Below, piece after piece: positions 1-8,745 of a stretch of DNA of 64,000 bases. The first letter of the stretch is position 1, and each line of letters begins with the position of its first letter. The notes beneath the pieces were generated by a model. It did not search any database and was not told the origin of the DNA. It saw only the letters and a list, made by a program, of their open reading frames with translations. Position numbers and translations under genes: made by a program. Source of the stretch: Hyphomicrobium denitrificans 1NES1 (GTDB taxonomy: Bacteria > Pseudomonadota > Alphaproteobacteria > Rhizobiales > Hyphomicrobiaceae); the NCBI RefSeq assembly GCF_000230975.2, contig NC_021172.1, positions 1,922,001-1,986,000 on the forward strand, written 5' to 3'.

Positions 1-965
1 GGCACCTTGGCGACCTCGGTTTCGAGAGGAATCTCGATTGACCGGTTGTCGTTGGCGCCCGAACGCGGCTTGTTTGTCTGAACGGCGATCGGTGTGAGCA
101 CCGGAGCCGCCACCGCTGCCGCAGCGGTGCTTCCTTCTGCCATCGCCAGTTTCGGCGCGGCAGGCGATTGACGGTCATAGAGCCGCCATTGACTGAATGC
201 GACGTACATGCCGAACCCAGAACCAATTTCGAGCAGCAGCGCCACGAACAACGTCAAGGCCATCTGCACGTTCTCGATCTTGATGCCTGGGAAGAACGCC
301 GCAGCAAGCTCGGTCAGAACCTTGGCTTGCGGATCGGCTTCCGACAGCGCAGGCGTACCTGCGGCCGCATCGATCTTCGATCTCAGCTCGGAAATGCGGC
401 TCTCGGCTGTCTTCGCTGCGCTCGCAGATGCAAGCTCAGAGTCAAGCGCCGTCAGCTTCTGACAGAGCGACCGCTCCGTCTTCGAATTGACGTCCTTGCA
501 GCCATTCGACCATTTCCAGGCCTTCTGCAGCTTGAGGCCGTCGATCTCGCTTTGCACCGCCTCATAGGGTCGATGCTGCGGAATCCAGCCAGCATGCTCT
601 TCGGCACGCTTCAGCTCGGTCCTCAGATCCTGGTACGTCTGAGCTTCCTGCGCGCGGTGCCCGGTCGAGTCGAAGCGGTTCAACGCTGCGTGACCGAGCG
701 CAGATGTCATCGAGTAGGTCGTCACGACCACCCAGACCAGCGCCGACGCAGCCGCCTGCGACCAGACTTTGTTTCGAACTGCGGCGAAGAAGAAAAACGG
801 TACCAGTGCTTTCAAACAGTCGGCGGCAGCGGATGCTGCGCCATAGATTTGGCCGTCCAGCTCGGAGCGTCCGAGACTGAAGCCAAAACGCCAGTTCATC
901 GCGGCCGACACGGCTAATAGTACGCCGGCTGCTAGAACCCCCAACACGCCTAAAACGTGTCTCAT
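1..965 (-). CDS. Hypothetical inner-membrane protein, 3' end outside the window
   Basis: The reading frame opens at ATG 965, 10 nt after a purine-rich GGAGAGG ribosome site, and runs without a stop to the window edge, so at least 321 codons are present and the C-terminus is missing. The first 25 residues form a hydrophobic anchor. Two more hydrophobic stretches follow near residues 50-65 and 70-90, then a charged, probably helical soluble region of about 130 residues, then another membrane segment near 230-255 and an Ala/Pro-rich tail. No catalytic motif is recognisable. The plan of membrane segments flanking a coiled region suggests an envelope or sensory protein, but the function is unknown. 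Reading frame certain, identity not. Confidence 0.7.
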   Translation of the reverse strand, partial: MRHVLGVLGVLAAGVLLAVSAAMNWRFGFSLGRSELDGQIYGAASAAADCLKALVPFFFFAAVRNKVWSQAAASALVWVVVTTYSMTSALGHAALNRFDSTGHRAQEAQTYQDLRTELKRAEEHAGWIPQHRPYEAVQSEIDGLKLQKAWKWSNGCKDVNSKTERSLCQKLTALDSELASASAAKTAESRISELRSKIDAAAGTPALSEADPQAKVLTELAAAFFPGIKIENVQMALTLFVALLLEIGSGFGMYVAFSQWRLYDRQSPAAPKLAMAEGSTAAAAVAAPVLTPIAVQTNKPRSGANDNRSIEIPLETEVAKV

Positions 966-1781
966 TTCGTGTGCCCTCTCCTGTGAGGGCCGGTTTCCGT
1001 AACGCGAGACAAGACCGGCCATTTCGGCTTGTGGCTGCGCGCCCGAGGGTGGCGGCGACCAATGCTCCGGAACGCAAAACGGGCACGGCTGCGAGCGATA
1101 TCCTAATTGTCCGGCTGTGAGCTCCACTGTCATCCCCATGACAGCGGCAGACGAGCAACTGTGATACTGCGCAACCACGCGAGCCAAGAGCTACCAACTT
1201 CAGTGTCGAGTTGAGCATGCACCACCGACTTCGCCGCTCGAATCCGGTGGACGACTTTTCCTCAAGGTCGACGCGAGGTTGGAAAACGTAAACGCGAATT
1301 AAACTCCCCTCGCTCTCAGCCGTAACTGAGTCGACCTAGGATGTGAATCGTTTTGATAGGAGAATCAGAATTCTAGGATTTGCAGTGCGGGACGTTCCGA
1401 GCGCTGCGCGCGTCTGTGCACAAAGACCTGGGCACGGTTGATAACAGAACGGTTTTCAAGAGGTTTTGCACCGTCCGTCCCAGCTTCGTCATAGGAACTT
1501 CGATACAGCGTACGCGTCTGCGTGTTTGACATAGCGCGAGCAAATCTCTCGATCCGTGACGATCGTGTTACATGCATGCAGACGCCAGTTTTCGCTTACA
1601 ACTGCGCTCGCTTTGGTGCATTCTTGCAGATGGCGCGGATGTTTGCGGCCGCGCGACGGCAAATCTTTCAGCTGGCATGTCCGAGGCCATCGCAGCCGCT
1701 GAGAAAGACAAGGTCCAAATCTCAGATTTCCCATTGCCGACCTTGTGATTGCGCGTCGCCGAGTTGAGTGGAGTTTGGGCC
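966..1781. other. Intergenic region with no supported gene
   Basis: About 0.8 kb between the divergent genes at 965 (-) and 1782 (+). The open frames here are short, overlap one another on both strands, lack ribosome sites and show no recognisable protein. It should hold the promoters of both flanking genes; I could not pick a convincing -35/-10 pair or RNA structure. Confidence 0.5.
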
Positions 1782-2918
1782 ATGCAGCGGTTCGGCGGAT
1801 TGCTGTTGATGCTCTCTGGCGTGGTGGCATTGGGCGGCTACCTGACATTGCCGCCCGCACCGGATAACACCGCCGATTTCACAGAAGCCACGCGTATTTC
1901 GATTGCGCCTTATCACCCCCGGCGCTCGGACGAATCCGCCATGCGTACATTTTCTCCGACTTCGGCAGCGTTCCGCGAAGTCCTGAAATCCGATGAGAGG
2001 CCGGAGGCTCCGATGCGTCAGACGGCTTCTGCCGCCTGGGTAACGGTCGTGACCTCCGAGCCGTCGCGGGCAGCCGTCCTGCGGTCGGCGAAACCCGGCG
2101 ATGCACGGACACGCTTCGAGCTTGCGCGAGATCTGCAGCGCGAGCTTAAACGCGCCGGATGCTATTGGGGCGAGATCAGCGGCGTCTGGAGCCTGGCAAC
2201 CAAGCGTGCGATGGCTGCATTCATGGATCGCGCCAACGCGACGCTGCCGATCGACGCGCCGGATTACATTCTTCTAAGCCTCGTCCAGAGCCACGCCGAA
2301 ATCATCTGCTCGGCCGCATGCCCGCCGGGCCAACTCGCGAACGGCGCGGGGCGGTGCGTTCCCAACGCCATCATCGCGCAAGCTTCAAAGCGTGCGAAGC
2401 TGCTTGAAGCGCGCCGCGCCACAGACACACGCGCAGCGAGCGATCCGCCAAGCGTTGCCGCCGCCCAGCCGGAACAACTGCCGTGGCTCGACCGCGACGG
2501 CCGATCGATCGTTGCGCAGACTTCGCCGCGTCCCGCACAGCCTCCAGGCATGATGTCCATCGGCGGACCCGGCACCGAGACGTCGCCTCCGCCGACGCAG
2601 CCCTTACCTCAGAAGGTGGTGATCGAGCGCGACGACGGCACGCAGGCCGATGCCGCCGCCGATGCCAACGTCGTCCCGGATGGCGCCGAGAAAGTTGCTG
2701 CGTTGGCGGCCGAAAATGGCGACGCATCGACGGCGACGGCGGCGCCCCAGTTCCTGACGACCGCAAAGCCGGACAAGCATCGCCGCGCGAAACACTCTCG
2801 CGACTGGAGAGATGAGCGGCCGCGGCACTCCGGTTATGGCGGGCGAACACGCCGTGGCGATCCGCGGCCCGGGACGATGCGCTATAATGTGGCGCAAGTG
2901 CTCGGCGGCATCTACTGA
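1782..2918 (+). CDS. Secreted or membrane-anchored protein with peptidoglycan-binding-like domain
   Basis: 378 residues. ATG 1782 is preferred over upstream TTG codons because it starts directly on a hydrophobic signal/anchor (residues 4-22) and has GTGGAG about 8 nt upstream. Residues about 110-190 form a compact domain (RDLQ..L..AGCYWG...G.WS..., with later Cys residues) resembling PG_binding_1 helices in which the repeat LQ..L...G.Y.G...G is kept. The rest is low-complexity Pro/Ala/Asp-rich, ending in a basic Arg/His-rich tail. The same core occurs in the protein at 45821-46909, so the two are paralogues. A role in envelope or peptidoglycan binding is inferred; no enzyme domain is visible. 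Confidence 0.75.
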   Translation: MQRFGGLLLMLSGVVALGGYLTLPPAPDNTADFTEATRISIAPYHPRRSDESAMRTFSPTSAAFREVLKSDERPEAPMRQTASAAWVTVVTSEPSRAAVLRSAKPGDARTRFELARDLQRELKRAGCYWGEISGVWSLATKRAMAAFMDRANATLPIDAPDYILLSLVQSHAEIICSAACPPGQLANGAGRCVPNAIIAQASKRAKLLEARRATDTRAASDPPSVAAAQPEQLPWLDRDGRSIVAQTSPRPAQPPGMMSIGGPGTETSPPPTQPLPQKVVIERDDGTQADAAADANVVPDGAEKVAALAAENGDASTATAAPQFLTTAKPDKHRRAKHSRDWRDERPRHSGYGGRTRRGDPRPGTMRYNVAQVLGGIY

Positions 2919-2945
2919 CGGACGGAAGGCGGCTTGGATCGCCGA

Positions 2946-3323
2946 TTAGGGCTTCGTTCCCTCGCGGACCCAGGCGAGATAGTCCGCGCTGCCTCCGAAA
3001 ACCGGCAGTACCAGCACAGCCGGAGTCTCATAGGGATGGTTCGCCAGGATGTGCGCGACGGCGCGCTCAGCCCCCTCGGCTCCGAGCTTGGCGATCAGCA
3101 CGGCTTCGTCCGATGTCTCCGTCGCACCCTTCCAGACATAGACCGAGGTCATCCCCGGAAGCACGTTGACACACCCTGCGATCCCCTGCTCGACCATGGC
3201 CCGGCCGACCGTCAGGGCCGATTCACGGTCCGGGAACGTCGCATAAATCATGACCACGGCCGCCGCTGGCGCGGCAACACCGGCTCCGCTATCAGCCTTT
3301 GGGGGCTTGTCGTTTCCCGGCAC
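2946..3323 (-). CDS. cutA: CutA-like divalent cation tolerance protein
   Basis: CutA family: small trimeric ferredoxin-like proteins linked to divalent metal tolerance. The conserved body covers the last 100 residues, with IYATFPDRESA at the first strand, CVNVLPGMTSVYVWKG in the middle and the HPYETPAV motif near the end. I chose GTG 3323 because GGGAGG lies 9 nt upstream; the internal ATG 3251 would give exactly the core domain (101 aa) but has no ribosome site. The chosen start adds an Ala/Pro-rich leader of about 24 residues. It stands head-to-head with nadK, with 52 nt between them. Confidence 0.85.
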   Translation of the reverse strand: MPGNDKPPKADSGAGVAAPAAAVVMIYATFPDRESALTVGRAMVEQGIAGCVNVLPGMTSVYVWKGATETSDEAVLIAKLGAEGAERAVAHILANHPYETPAVLVLPVFGGSADYLAWVREGTKP

Positions 3324-3375
3324 TTGAGCGAGCCTCCCTGCCGCCACAGGCCCTGCATCAGCCGCAAAGCCATAT

Positions 3376-4158
3376 ATGACCAAAGAAAAAAACAAATTCG
3401 AACGCATCGCCTTCGTTGCGAGCGATGTGCCCGAGGCGATCGAGGCGCGCAAGGCGCTGATCAAACGCTACGGCAAAACCGATCCAGCCGATGCCGACGC
3501 CATCGTTGCGCTCGGCGGCGATGGGCTGATGTTGCAGACATTGCATCGATTTATCAACGACAAGATCCCGACCTATGGAATGAACCGCGGTTCCGTCGGC
3601 TTCCTGATGAACGATTACAGCGAGGACGACCTCAGGGAACGGCTGGCGGCCGCCGAGATCAGCCGTATCCATCCGCTGTCGATGATCGCGACCGACAGCG
3701 CCGGAAAAGCCCACAAGAGCCTCGCGATCAACGAAGTCTCGCTGTTCCGGCAGCGCTATCAGGCCGCAAAACTGCAGGTCGCGATCGACGGCAAGGTCCG
3801 TCTCGAAGAGCTGATATGTGACGGCATTCTCGTCGCGACGCCAGCGGGCTCGACGGCCTACAATCTTTCCGTGCACGGCCCGATTTTGCCGATCAAGGCC
3901 GCGCTCCTCGCGGTGACGCCGATCAGCCCGTTTCGTCCTCGCCGCTGGCGTGGCGCGCTCGTATCCAACAAGGCCCATATCGCGGTCACCGTGCTCGAAG
4001 CGGAGAAGCGGCCCGTCAGCGCCGCCGCCGACCACTTCGAGACCCGCAACGTCGTAAAGGTCGAGATCGAGCAGGCACGCGCCATCGAGCTTTACATGAT
4101 GTTCGACCGCAACCACGGACTCGAAGAGCGTCTGCTGGCCGAGCAATTCAGCTATTGA
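3376..4158 (+). CDS. nadK: NAD kinase
   Basis: 260 residues, normal for the short alphaproteobacterial NAD kinases. It phosphorylates NAD to NADP in the cytosol, the only route to NADP. The signature GGDG lies at residues 47-50, followed by the substrate-binding stretch [13 protein letters not shown], the NEVSLFR strand and the [12 protein letters not shown] loop that contacts NAD. The ATG has no strong ribosome site but precedes the first beta strand (RIAFVAS) by only 10 residues, as in homologues. Divergent from cutA. Confidence 0.95.
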   Translation: MTKEKNKFERIAFVASDVPEAIEARKALIKRYGKTDPADADAIVALGGDGLMLQTLHRFINDKIPTYGMNRGSVGFLMNDYSEDDLRERLAAAEISRIHPLSMIATDSAGKAHKSLAINEVSLFRQRYQAAKLQVAIDGKVRLEELICDGILVATPAGSTAYNLSVHGPILPIKAALLAVTPISPFRPRRWRGALVSNKAHIAVTVLEAEKRPVSAAADHFETRNVVKVEIEQARAIELYMMFDRNHGLEERLLAEQFSY

Positions 4159-4431
4159 TTGGCGTCTTGCGACTCCGCTTCGCAGAGCCGGCTGCAAGGC
4201 GCAATGGCCTACAAACCGACTGGCCTCCTCGGCCGCACGGGAAACCGCGGGCGGAGAAGGCCATGTTTTGGTGAGTATGCCCGGTGTCTCTGCCGCTGGC
4301 GGAGCGGTGCTGATCCCGCCGCAACGGACGACAGCCGAAGCACGCATTTTGTTAGAATGCCGCGAATCCCGTTAACAATCGGTTAAGATTTTGCGACCCC
4401 GTCGGGCCAGTCGCACAAACGGGTGGCGACG

Positions 4432-5007
4432 TCATGCGGGCCACTCGGTGATCAAGGCATCGACGATCGGCCGTTCGCGTTCGTCCGGTTTTTCCATCGG
4501 CTGACCCATATAAATGAAGCCCGCGATCCGTTCGGACTCCTTGAGGCCAAGCGCTTCGCGCACCGTCTTGCTGTAGGCGATCCACTCTGTGATCCACGAC
4601 GTGCCGAAGCCCAGCGCATTGGCAGCGAGGCAAGTGTTGAAGCAGACGGCCGCCGCGGACAGGATCTGCTCCCATTCGGGCGCGCCGGGACGAGGCTTGA
4701 TCGAAGAAACGACGGCCACGACCAGGGGCGCCCGCAAGAATCGACCGCGCTCGAGCTCCAGCCGGACGTGCGACGGCGGCTGGCTTTCTTCCGTCTCACA
4801 GGCTTTGGCGAAAACTTCCCCCATGCTTTTTCGTGCATCGCCCTCAAAAACGATAAACCGCCACGGAGTCAGCTTTTTATGGTCGGGAACGCGCGCGCCG
4901 ACTGTCAGAATTTGCTGGAGTTGCTCGGGCGTCGGACCGGGTGCGGCGAGGCGGTCCGGCTTTACCGAGCGCCTTGCCGCAAGAAATTCAAAAATCGAGG
5001 TATTCAT
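4432..5007 (-). CDS. Nitroreductase family protein (YdjA-like)
   Basis: 191 residues, one FMN-binding nitroreductase fold of the small YdjA/RutE-like type. It begins with IFEFLAARRSVKPDRL, the Arg-Arg-Ser FMN phosphate site, followed by GARVPDHKKLTPWRF, AAAVCFNTCLAANALGFGTSWIT (dimer helix and flavin pocket) and the C-terminal GFIYMGQP motif. Such enzymes use NAD(P)H to reduce nitro groups, quinones or related substrates; the physiological substrate cannot be told from sequence. Divergent from the VWA gene at 5101, with a shared 93-bp promoter region. The 273 bp to its left (4159-4431) hold no gene I can support. Confidence 0.88.
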   Translation of the reverse strand: MNTSIFEFLAARRSVKPDRLAAPGPTPEQLQQILTVGARVPDHKKLTPWRFIVFEGDARKSMGEVFAKACETEESQPPSHVRLELERGRFLRAPLVVAVVSSIKPRPGAPEWEQILSAAAVCFNTCLAANALGFGTSWITEWIAYSKTVREALGLKESERIAGFIYMGQPMEKPDERERPIVDALITEWPA

Positions 5008-5100
5008 GTCTCGTTCCGCTTCGTTCTGGTTGCCGTCTCGCTATCGCAGGCCGTCGCCTGTTACAATTGGAATCGGGACGAAATCGGCGTGAGGGGAACG

Positions 5101-7023
5101 ATGCGCCTTAGGGTTTTGCGATTTGTTGCGGTTATGGCCGCCGCGTCCGGCGCCGCCGGCGCGGTTTCGGCCGTGCACGCCGATGTGCCGACGGCCATGC
5201 TGATCGTCGACGGCTCAGGTTCGATGTGGGCGCGGCTCGCTCCCGACAACAAGCCGAAGATCGACGTCGTCCGCGAAAAGCTCGCGACCGTTCTGCAAAC
5301 CCCATCGTCGACGCGAGTTGGGCTCGTGTCGTTCGGTCACCGCCGTCGCGGCGACTGCAACGACATCGAGCTGATCGCGCCGCCGGATAGTCCGCGCGAC
5401 GCCCTCCTCGGCCCGCTCGCGAAATTGAACCCGAGAGGACCGGGTCCGGTGACAGCCGCCTTGAAGGTCGCAGCCGAAGCGATCGGCTCCTCGCGTCCGG
5501 CGCAGATCGTCATCGTCGGCGACGGCGCCGACAATTGCCAGCAGGATACCTGTGCCGTGGCAAACGATTTTGCGAAGTCGGCTCCCGGCGTCGCCGTGCA
5601 AGTGATCGGCATCGGCATCCCCGCCTCCGACCGGCCGCGCATCGCCTGCGTGGCACAGGCGACGGGAGGCCATTACTACGACGTTGCCGACTCGGCTGGG
5701 CTCAACGCGGCGCTCGACGAAGCGACGAAGCTTGCGATCCTTGCGCCTGGAGCGCCGAGCATCGCCGCGAAAAGCAAAGAGCCTGCCGCGCCTCCGCCTC
5801 CTGAGGGAGCAACACTGCGCGCCTCGGCCAGCCTCGCAAAAGGAAGTCCTCTTCTCGCCGTGCCGATGCGCTGGCGCATTTTCAAAGCGGGCGCGAAAGT
5901 CGTCGCGGGCCACACTACGGGCCCCGATATCAGCGCCAAGCTCGCGGCAGGTAGCTACGACATCGAGGTCGAACTCGGGTCCGTCGTGGCGCGGCAGCAA
6001 ATCACGGTTACGGACGGCGCGGCCGAAAGCATCATCATCCCGCTCGACGCTGCGCACCTCAAGGTCAACGCTTCCGCAGCCAAAGGCGGCGCGCCGTCGG
6101 CGACAGCGACGATGACGGTCGCGGGCGGAGACAAACCCATCGCCATTGGACGCAACGGTATGATCGATCTCTATCTGCCGCCTGCCGATTATACCGTGAC
6201 GATCGCAGACGGCATCGCGCACGCTAGTCGAACCATTTCGCTCAACGCAGGCGACGATAAGTCGGACGATGTGGCGCTAGGCACGGGGCGTGTCGACCTC
6301 TCCGCGACAACAGGCACACAAGGCGCCGTAATCGACGATCTTGTTTATACGATTTTCGAGGACGACCCCGAAAGTCCGAACGGACGGCGCGCGGTCGCGC
6401 GGTCGCACGCCAACGAAGCCAGCTTCATCCTTCCGGCCGGAACCTATTACGTGAGCGCCCGTTCGGGTGCCGCCGACGACGTCCGCCAGCGGATCGCAGT
6501 CGGCATTGGCGAAACCGTGAAGCAAACGCTGACGCTCGGACTCGCACCGTTAAAGCTTTCGACCATCGTCGCGGGGGCGCCCGCCACGGCCGCGCAGGGA
6601 GTCGTCTATAGGATCGACAAAGCCGACGGTGACAAGGCCCGCATCGCCCGTGCCGTCGGGCCGGAAACTGCCTTCACCTTGCCACCGGGGCGCTATACCG
6701 TCAGCGCCACGCTTGCAGCGTATCCGTTGTCGACGGCGCAGGAGATCACACTCGAAGCCGGCAAGCCGACGGAAGCGACGCTGAGGATCGAGGGCGGAAT
6801 GGTGAGCTTCCGGCCGCCCGCGGGAATCGTGACCAGCGACGTTTATTGGGAAGTCGTGGATTCGGCCGGCAACCCCGTGTGGCGCAAGACGGGCCTCGAT
6901 GCGAAGACGTTGCTGGCGCCGGGTCACTACAAAGTTCGTTTTGAGGCCCAAAGCACGCGCCGTGAAACCGACTTCGACGTTCGGGCCGGCGAAACGAAAG
7001 ACGTCGAGATCGGCCGAGGATGA
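5101..7023 (+). CDS. Secreted VWA-domain protein with tandem beta-sandwich repeats
   Basis: 640 residues. ATG 5101 follows GAGGGG by 4 nt and begins a signal peptide (residues 1-28, cleavage near VHA-DV). The von Willebrand factor A domain covers about 30-220, with an intact MIDAS (DGSGSMW at about 38, and a later VGDGADN). After an Ala/Pro linker come at least four carboxypeptidase-regulatory or PEGA-like repeats, each ending in a LPPGxYxV-type turn (AGSYDIEV, PPADYTVTI, PAGTYYVSA, PPGRYTVSA, APGHYKVRF). The product is probably periplasmic or cell-surface with metal-dependent protein binding. The next gene overlaps it by 4 nt and has the same repeats. Confidence 0.85.
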   Translation: MRLRVLRFVAVMAAASGAAGAVSAVHADVPTAMLIVDGSGSMWARLAPDNKPKIDVVREKLATVLQTPSSTRVGLVSFGHRRRGDCNDIELIAPPDSPRDALLGPLAKLNPRGPGPVTAALKVAAEAIGSSRPAQIVIVGDGADNCQQDTCAVANDFAKSAPGVAVQVIGIGIPASDRPRIACVAQATGGHYYDVADSAGLNAALDEATKLAILAPGAPSIAAKSKEPAAPPPPEGATLRASASLAKGSPLLAVPMRWRIFKAGAKVVAGHTTGPDISAKLAAGSYDIEVELGSVVARQQITVTDGAAESIIIPLDAAHLKVNASAAKGGAPSATATMTVAGGDKPIAIGRNGMIDLYLPPADYTVTIADGIAHASRTISLNAGDDKSDDVALGTGRVDLSATTGTQGAVIDDLVYTIFEDDPESPNGRRAVARSHANEASFILPAGTYYVSARSGAADDVRQRIAVGIGETVKQTLTLGLAPLKLSTIVAGAPATAAQGVVYRIDKADGDKARIARAVGPETAFTLPPGRYTVSATLAAYPLSTAQEITLEAGKPTEATLRIEGGMVSFRPPAGIVTSDVYWEVVDSAGNPVWRKTGLDAKTLLAPGHYKVRFEAQSTRRETDFDVRAGETKDVEIGRG

Positions 7024-8159
7024 TGCAGGCTCCGAACCAGTCAAACCCCGCTCGCGACGGCGCCCGTATGCGGCGATCTCCGTCACGGATTTTTGCGCGC
7101 GCGGTTTGCACACTGCGATCTGCTTTCATGGCACTTACGGGAATTTTCCTGCTCGTCGCCTCTCAGCCGTCGCTCGCAGTCGAGCCTATTCCGGACGGTC
7201 CGCCGAGCGGCCCGCTCAATCTTCACATTCCGCCGCACAAATCGGCCCCGAAAGCCCCGAATACGACGGTCATCGAGCGCGGCGGCAAAGCCGGATTGCC
7301 GTCGGTCAGGCTCGTCGCGTTGCTGACGGGCGATGGTCAGCAAATCGACGAGGGCCTCGTCTGGAGGATTTTTCAAAACACGGGCACACCCGGAAAGGCG
7401 AAGCTCGTTCTGGAATCCCACGAGGCAACGCCGCTCGTTAAACTTCAGCCCGGCGACTACACTGTCAATGCCGCATTCGGCCGGGCGAACCTGACGCGCA
7501 AGATTGCCGTCAAGCACGACGGTCCGCCGTATGAAGCCTTTGTTCTCAACGCCGGAGGCTTGCGGTTGGGTGCGATGATCGGAGGCGCGCCTGCTCCGCC
7601 AGGGGCCGTGACCTATTCCATTTATGCCGACGACCACGATCAGTTCGACAACCGGTCGGTCGTCATCAGCGGCGCCAAGCCGAACCTGATCATTCGCCTC
7701 AATTCGGGCATCTACCGGATCGTATCGCAGTACGGCGACGCCAACGCAAAGATCGAGGCCGACGTGACGGTCGAGGCCGGCAAGCTGACCGAAGCGACAG
7801 TCACGCACACCGGCGGCAAGGCGACGTTCAAACTTGTCACGCGGTCAGGCGGCGAAGCGATGCCCGACACGCGCTGGACGATCCAGACGGAAGACGGCGA
7901 GATGGTGAAGGAGAGCGTCGGCGCGCTGCCGACGCACGTCTTGGCGCCAGGCAAGTACATCGTTACCGCATCTTCCGGCGGGCATCTTTACAAGAACCAC
8001 TTCGAGATTTCGGACGGCGACATCAAGAACGTCGAAGTGCTGATGGCGGCTGCGGCCGCGGGCGCCGACACGGCCGGCGCGACCGACATCGCTCCGACGA
8101 CGAGCGAGCCCGGCATCGGCGTCATCGGCAAGCCGTCGTTCGATTTCAAAACTCCGTAA
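7020..8159 (+). CDS. Secreted repeat protein paired with the VWA protein
   Basis: 379 residues, starting in the ATGA overlap with the VWA gene, so translation is coupled. A later ATG at 7068 or 7128 could serve instead, since the hydrophobic segment (FMALTGIFLLVASQPSLAV) begins only near residue 36. The remainder is three or four repeats of the beta-sandwich module seen in the VWA protein (LQPGDYTVNA, LNSGIYRIVS, LAPGKYIVTA), including the shared AGKLTEAT...GGK spacer. There is no VWA or catalytic domain. It looks like a duplicate of the neighbour's C-terminal half and probably works with it at the envelope. The last 14 bp overlap the convergent gene at 8146. Confidence 0.8.
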   Translation: MMQAPNQSNPARDGARMRRSPSRIFARAVCTLRSAFMALTGIFLLVASQPSLAVEPIPDGPPSGPLNLHIPPHKSAPKAPNTTVIERGGKAGLPSVRLVALLTGDGQQIDEGLVWRIFQNTGTPGKAKLVLESHEATPLVKLQPGDYTVNAAFGRANLTRKIAVKHDGPPYEAFVLNAGGLRLGAMIGGAPAPPGAVTYSIYADDHDQFDNRSVVISGAKPNLIIRLNSGIYRIVSQYGDANAKIEADVTVEAGKLTEATVTHTGGKATFKLVTRSGGEAMPDTRWTIQTEDGEMVKESVGALPTHVLAPGKYIVTASSGGHLYKNHFEISDGDIKNVEVLMAAAAAGADTAGATDIAPTTSEPGIGVIGKPSFDFKTP

Positions 8160-8685
8160 GCACCCAGTCCGTCGGGCAACCGTTGTCGCGCATGAGCTTT
8201 TCCACGCGCGCGTGCTCCTCGGCGTGGCCGCTCGCTCGAAAAGCTTCGCGCGCCAGATGCCAGTGCTCGCAGGCACTCGTCAGATCTCCGGTGCTATAGG
8301 CAGCTTCCGCGAGTTGCATCCGTGCGATTGCGTGTGTCGCCTCCGGCCCATAAAGCGACGCGCAACCTGCGGCCGACGTCAGCGCCGCCATGCGGGCTTT
8401 CTCATCGCCGAGCTTTTGATGTGCAAGCGCCTGCGCGAGGTAGAGATCTGCGAGCACCGCTTTGTTGTCGGCGGCCTTCGCAGCATCGATGCGGCCGACA
8501 ATCGTCCCGACGTCGTCCTCCTCAACAGGCATGGAATAGGCTTGCGCGGTGGAGCGGCGACGTCCGGCTGCCCGTTTGAGCGCAATGTGCCGAACGAGAA
8601 GAATTCCGAGCGTTACGAGTACCGCAACCGGAATCACGAGAACCGTTTTGCTCGCCAGCGTCTCGAATATCGCCTGGGCCGTCAC
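8146..8685 (-). CDS. Membrane-anchored protein with TPR-like helices
   Basis: 179 residues from GTG 8685, with AGCAGGG just upstream. One N-terminal transmembrane helix (about residues 13-31) is followed by an Arg-rich stop-transfer stretch, placing the rest in the cytosol. Residues about 55-165 are Ala-rich amphipathic helices with a tetratricopeptide-like rhythm (LADLYLAQALAHQKLGD, RMQLAEAAYSTGD). Probably a scaffold or adaptor; partner unknown. Convergent with, and overlapping, the repeat protein gene. Confidence 0.7.
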   Translation of the reverse strand: MTAQAIFETLASKTVLVIPVAVLVTLGILLVRHIALKRAAGRRRSTAQAYSMPVEEDDVGTIVGRIDAAKAADNKAVLADLYLAQALAHQKLGDEKARMAALTSAAGCASLYGPEATHAIARMQLAEAAYSTGDLTSACEHWHLAREAFRASGHAEEHARVEKLMRDNGCPTDWVLTEF

Positions 8686-8745
8686 TGCCCTGCTCTTTCA
8701 ATATGTTCCGGCATCGCGCTCGTGCCCATCAGGATTGCAGCCTGT

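Noticed and set aside
168..917. Long rightward open frame of 249 codons
   Set aside because: It lies antisense to the membrane protein frame, has Arg/Cys-rich shadow composition and no ribosome site.
4423..5100. In-frame upstream extension of the VWA gene
   Set aside because: It is antisense to the nitroreductase; the signal peptide and ribosome site at 5101 fix the real start.
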